Source of the DNA: Cellulomonas sp.
GTDB lineage: Bacteria; Actinomycetota; Actinomycetes; Actinomycetales; Cellulomonadaceae
Assembly: GCF_017744555.1 (NCBI RefSeq)
Contig: NZ_JAGIBD010000023.1
Coordinates: 1 to 52,532, forward strand
Reading direction: 5' to 3'
Length of the DNA stretch: 52,532 nucleotides
Below the pieces are notes generated by a model, which saw nothing but the letters and a program-made list of their open reading frames with translations, made no database searches and had not been told where the DNA came from. The translations under genes and the position numbers were made by a program. Positions 49,782 to 52,532 of this stretch are shown piece after piece; position 1 is the stretch's first letter, and each line of letters opens with the position of its first letter.

Positions 49782-51593
49782 ATGGACGAGTTCCACAGCC
49801 CCCTGCTCGTCGAGGTCGACCCGTCGAGCAACCTCAACGACCTGCTCGCGCAGCGGGTGCAGGGGACACCTGACCGCGTCGTCGTCGAGCACAAGACCGA
49901 GCAGGGCGGGCCCTGGATCCCGCTCACCGCACGCGAGCTCGACGCGGAGATCGTGGCCGTGGCGAAGGGCCTCGTGGCACGGGGCGTCGAGCCGGGCGAC
50001 CGCGTCGGGATCATGTCCCGCACGCGCTACGAGTGGACGCTGCTGGACTGGGCGGTGTGGGCCGTCGGCGCGGTCCCCGTGCCCCTGTACGAGACGTCGT
50101 CCGCCGAGCAGGTGTCGTGGATCCTCACCGACGCCGCCGTCTCGCTGCTGGTGGTCGAGACGTCGACCCACGCGGCCGTCGTCGAGGAGGTCCGCGCGGA
50201 CGCCCCCGACGTGCGCGAGGTCCTCGTCATCGACGAGGGCGCGATCGACACGCTCGTCGCCGCGGGCGCGGGCGTGGACGACGCGGAGATCGCGCGACGC
50301 CGCGGTCTCGCGGTGCTCGCCGACGTCGCGACGATCATCTACACGTCGGGCACGACCGGCCGGCCGAAGGGCGTCGAGCTCACGCACGGCAACTTCGCCG
50401 AGCTCACCGTGAACACCGTGGCGGGGCTTGCGGAGGTCGTCGCGGGCGACGGCGCCCGGACGCTGCTGTTCATGCCGCTGGCGCACGTGTTCGCCCGCTT
50501 CATCGAGGTGCTCTGCGTCCCGGCGGGTGCGGTGCTCGGGCACACGCCCGACACCAAGACGCTCGTCGAGGACCTCGGCTCGTTCCGGCCGACGTTCATC
50601 CTGTCCGTGCCGCGCGTGTTCGAGAAGGTCTACAACTCGGCCGAGCAGAAGGCCGCCGCGAGCGGCAAGGGCGCGATCTTCCAGCGCGCCGCGAAGACGT
50701 CGATCGTCTACTCCCGGGCCCTCGACACCCCGCGGGGACCGAGCCCCTGGCTGCGTCTGCAGCACAAGGTCGCCGACGTGCTCGTGCTGCACAAGCTGCG
50801 GGCGGCGCTGGGCGGGCAGGCCACGTGGGCGATCTCGGGCGGTGCCCCGCTCGGCGAGCGGCTCGGCCACTTCTACCGCGGGCTCGGCCTCCACGTGCTC
50901 GAGGGATACGGCCTGACCGAGACGACGGCGCCCGCCACGGTCAACCGCCCGGAGAAGACGAAGATCGGCACCGTCGGCCTGCCGCTGCCCGGCACCTCCG
51001 TGCGGATCGCGGCGGACGGCGAGATCGAGATCAAGGGCATCCAGGTGTTCCAGGGCTACCACGCCAACGAGAACGCCACGCAGGAGTCGCTCCAGGACGG
51101 CTGGTTCCGCTCGGGCGACCTCGGCTCGATCGACGAGGACGGCTACGTCCGGATCACCGGCCGCAAGAAGGAGATCATCGTCACCGCCGGCGGCAAGAAC
51201 GTCGCGCCCGCGGTGCTCGAGGACCGCCTCCGGGCCCACCCGCTCATCAGCCAGGTCGTGGTCGTCGGCGACCAGAAGCCGTTCATCGGCGCGCTCATCA
51301 CGCTCGACCCCGAGGGCGTCCCCGGCTGGCTCACCGCGCACGGCAAGCCGGCCATGTCGATCGAGGAGGCGGCCAAGGACCCCGACGTCCTCGCGTCCCT
51401 CGACAAGGCCGTGGAGAAGACCAACCGTGCCGTCTCCCGGGCGGAGTCGATCCGCAAGTACCGCATCCTCGACCGCGACCTGACGATCGCGGACGGCTAC
51501 CTCACCCCCAAGCTCAGCGTGCGTCGTCGCGAGGTGCTCAAGGACTTCGCCGCGGACGTCGAGGCGCTGTACGACACGTCCGACCGCGACTGA
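49782..51593 (+). CDS. fadD15: Long-chain acyl-CoA synthetase (FadD15-like)
   Basis: A 603-aa AMP-forming ligase that activates fatty acids to acyl-CoA. The P-loop is IIYTSGTTGRPKGVELTHG, then the gate motif YGLTETTAPAT. A8 motif LQDGWFRSGDLGSIDEDGY and the C-terminal lysine region GRKKEIIVTAGGKNVAP with LTPKLSVRR are present. It is soluble, possibly membrane-associated. It corresponds in position and sequence to M. tuberculosis fadD15 (Rv2187). It feeds acyl chains to lipid synthesis or breakdown; plsC is 2 kb away. The stop lies beside a terminator that sits within the next, opposite gene. Confidence 0.95.
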   Translation: MDEFHSPLLVEVDPSSNLNDLLAQRVQGTPDRVVVEHKTEQGGPWIPLTARELDAEIVAVAKGLVARGVEPGDRVGIMSRTRYEWTLLDWAVWAVGAVPVPLYETSSAEQVSWILTDAAVSLLVVETSTHAAVVEEVRADAPDVREVLVIDEGAIDTLVAAGAGVDDAEIARRRGLAVLADVATIIYTSGTTGRPKGVELTHGNFAELTVNTVAGLAEVVAGDGARTLLFMPLAHVFARFIEVLCVPAGAVLGHTPDTKTLVEDLGSFRPTFILSVPRVFEKVYNSAEQKAAASGKGAIFQRAAKTSIVYSRALDTPRGPSPWLRLQHKVADVLVLHKLRAALGGQATWAISGGAPLGERLGHFYRGLGLHVLEGYGLTETTAPATVNRPEKTKIGTVGLPLPGTSVRIAADGEIEIKGIQVFQGYHANENATQESLQDGWFRSGDLGSIDEDGYVRITGRKKEIIVTAGGKNVAPAVLEDRLRAHPLISQVVVVGDQKPFIGALITLDPEGVPGWLTAHGKPAMSIEEAAKDPDVLASLDKAVEKTNRAVSRAESIRKYRILDRDLTIADGYLTPKLSVRRREVLKDFAADVEALYDTSDRD

Positions 51594-51599
51594 GCGCAC

Positions 51600-51812
51600 C
51601 TACCCGGCCGGCTCGAGGCGCAGGGGCGGCACCAGCCCCTGCGCCGCGAGCACGCCCAGGGCGTGCTGCTCGGCCCGGTCGAGCTCCACGACCCCGGCCA
51701 GCGGTCGCGGCGCCGGGGCAGCCCCGGGCCGCACCGTGACCGTCAGGAACGTCACCACGCAGTCCGTGCAGGCGGCCCCGCGGGCGGAGCAGCCGTCGCA
51801 GTCGATCATCAT
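51600..51812 (-). CDS. Small cysteine-rich protein, unknown function
   Basis: A 70-aa protein: MMIDCDGCSARGAACTDCVV, then TFLTVTVRPG and a helical C-terminal half with AEQHALGVLAAQGLVPPL. Four cysteines spaced C-x2-C-x6-C-x2-C would suit a zinc or Fe-S site. TACGGT ends 7 nt before the ATG (leaderless spacing). It is 33 nt after the start-side neighbour, the NYN-domain gene, on the same strand. Its last 15 codons overlap a hairpin that likely ends the opposite fadD15 transcript. I do not recognise a family with a known role. Confidence 0.7.
   Translation of the reverse strand: MMIDCDGCSARGAACTDCVVTFLTVTVRPGAAPAPRPLAGVVELDRAEQHALGVLAAQGLVPPLRLEPAG
51618..51644 (+). terminator. Terminator hairpin of fadD15, inside the opposite small gene
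   Basis: A perfect 10-bp stem (GCGCAGGGGC with GCCCCTGCGC) and a 7-nt loop, 25 nt after the fadD15 stop. It lies within the coding end of the small cysteine protein on the other strand. Confidence 0.6.
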
Positions 51813-51819
51813 GTGCCGG

Positions 51820-51825
51820 ACCGTA
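51820..51825 (-). promoter_or_regulatory. -10 box 7 nt before the small cysteine-protein gene
   Basis: TACGGT on the minus strand, with CCGGCAC between it and the ATG, lacks any ribosome site and gives leaderless spacing. Confidence 0.45.
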
Positions 51826-51845
51826 GCGACGACCTCCGACAGAGC

Positions 51846-52532
51846 TCAGAGCTGCTGCAGCCTCGCGACGAGTGTGGACGACGGCACGACCCACGCGCCG
51901 TCCGCCTCGACGTCGCGCGCGACCTCCTGGTCGCTCGTCACCACGACGAGCACCCGCCCACGCGGCTCGGCGTGCACGAGCCGCCGGATGAGGTCATCGG
52001 CGATCTCCCCCGCCGAGAACAGCACGCGCACGCCCCGGGCGAGACTTCCCGGTGCCTGTGCCGCGTCCTGGCCGTCGAAGCAGCACGTGACCTCCGCACC
52101 GCTCCTCGCGGCCACCCGGCCCAGCCCGTCGACCAGCCGGTGGCGCTGCTCGACGAGCGTGAGCTCGCCGAACCCGGACTTCGACACGTTGTAGCCGTCG
52201 ACGAGCAGGTGGGCCCTCGGCTGCCGGAGCAGCTCGTCGAGCAGTGCGGGGTCGTCGACCGAGCGGCCACGCGAGCCCGGCCGACGCGCCGTGCCCTCCG
52301 CCGCCGGCGCCACGAGATCCGCGGGGAGCTCGGCCGCGGGCGGCAGCGCGAGCTCGGCACGCAGCCCGCTCGCGGCGTCGACGATGGTGTCCAGCAGGAG
52401 CCGGACGCGTGCGTCGGCGAGCTTGCGGGCGGACCGCAGCTCGGCGCGCGCGGCGGTCCGCTCCGCGTCGGCGGCGCGCCGGTCGGCGGCCGCGGTGGCC
52501 CGCTCCTGCGCTGCCGCCCGGTGCTCCGCCCT
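51846..52532 (-). CDS. NYN-domain (YacP-like) RNA-binding protein, 5' end cut by window edge
   Basis: The last 228 residues of a PIN-like NYN protein. The NYN core starts LLVDGYNVSKSGFGE and contains VTCCFDGQDAAQ, FSAGEIADDLIRRL and VVVTSDQEVARDV, giving the acidic residues of a metal-dependent nuclease fold. YacP/Rae1-type proteins are ribosome-linked or RNA-processing nucleases. The preceding 70 codons are Arg/Ala/Glu-rich (ADARVRLLLDTIVDAASGLR), a helical or coiled-coil N-terminal region as in actinobacterial members. The frame is open to the right edge, so the start lies outside. Confidence 0.85.
   Translation of the reverse strand, partial: RAEHRAAAQERATAAADRRAADAERTAARAELRSARKLADARVRLLLDTIVDAASGLRAELALPPAAELPADLVAPAAEGTARRPGSRGRSVDDPALLDELLRQPRAHLLVDGYNVSKSGFGELTLVEQRHRLVDGLGRVAARSGAEVTCCFDGQDAAQAPGSLARGVRVLFSAGEIADDLIRRLVHAEPRGRVLVVVTSDQEVARDVEADGAWVVPSSTLVARLQQL

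Overview
The window is very high-GC chromosomal DNA, coding on nearly all of its length, and looks like a facultatively anaerobic actinobacterium close to Cellulomonas (Micrococcales). The signs are GTG starts, actinobacteria-only families (DUF3093, DUF3159, DUF3710, DUF4192, DUF4193, DUF5998, SepH, Rv2175c), a pyruvate formate-lyase for fermentation and a PPi-type phosphofructokinase. I see no tRNA, rRNA, CRISPR, IS element or prophage. No gene-free stretch exceeds 300 bases; the longest (about 250, 220 and 220 bases) hold tandem repeats, promoters or an operator. The genus is an inference from gene content.

Layout. 1-2571 (-): start of pflB (runs off the left edge) and dxs. 2791-7922 (+): guaB1, class I glutamine amidotransferase, NUDIX hydrolase, APH-like kinase, DUF1801 protein and an arginase-fold protein with a damaged metal site. 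8085-14579 (-): aconitase with an 18-bp operator, a 58-aa helical protein, a TrmA/RlmD-type RNA methyltransferase and a KimA-like K+ permease. 14702-16038 (+): two TrkA/CeoB-CeoC subunits. 15971-20363 (-, except DUF3093): DUF3159, OB-fold protein, DUF3710, dut, DUF4193, inositol monophosphatase. From memory this order matches M. tuberculosis Rv2689c to Rv2701c. 20378-27456: UPF0126 channel, sepH, tdk, phosphodiesterase, DUF5998 and a GNAT-acyl-CoA-synthetase fusion.

27581-36830: a second type IIA topoisomerase pair (ParC-like and ParE-like subunits on opposite strands), YhhN, a double GNAT protein, DUF7455, YciI and the principal sigma factor, resembling the hrdB/parE/parC neighbourhood of Streptomyces. 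37029-44369: UspA, DUF4192, a lipoprotein, a polyprenyl diphosphate synthase, an Rv2175c-like DNA-binding protein, a LysM lytic transglycosylase and a PASTA Ser/Thr kinase in the pknL position. 44433-52532: class II DAHP synthase, PPi-type PFK, PlsC, a membrane protein, ROK glucokinase, FadD15-like acyl-CoA synthetase, a small cysteine protein and a NYN-domain protein (runs off the right edge). Part of this matches Rv2173 to Rv2187.

How the genes connect: central carbon (pflB, acnA, pfp, glk, aroG, dxs), nucleotides (guaB1, dut, tdk), potassium (KimA-like plus CeoB/CeoC), envelope and division control (PknL, Rv2175c-like, LysM transglycosylase, SepH) and chromosome topology plus housekeeping transcription (topoisomerase pair, sigma factor). 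I did not find an obviously new multi-gene system. The best leads are the degenerate arginase-fold protein, the frequent -10 boxes placed 6-8 nt before start codons (leaderless transcripts), the acnA and LysM-gene operators, and four different short tandem repeats in intergenic DNA.
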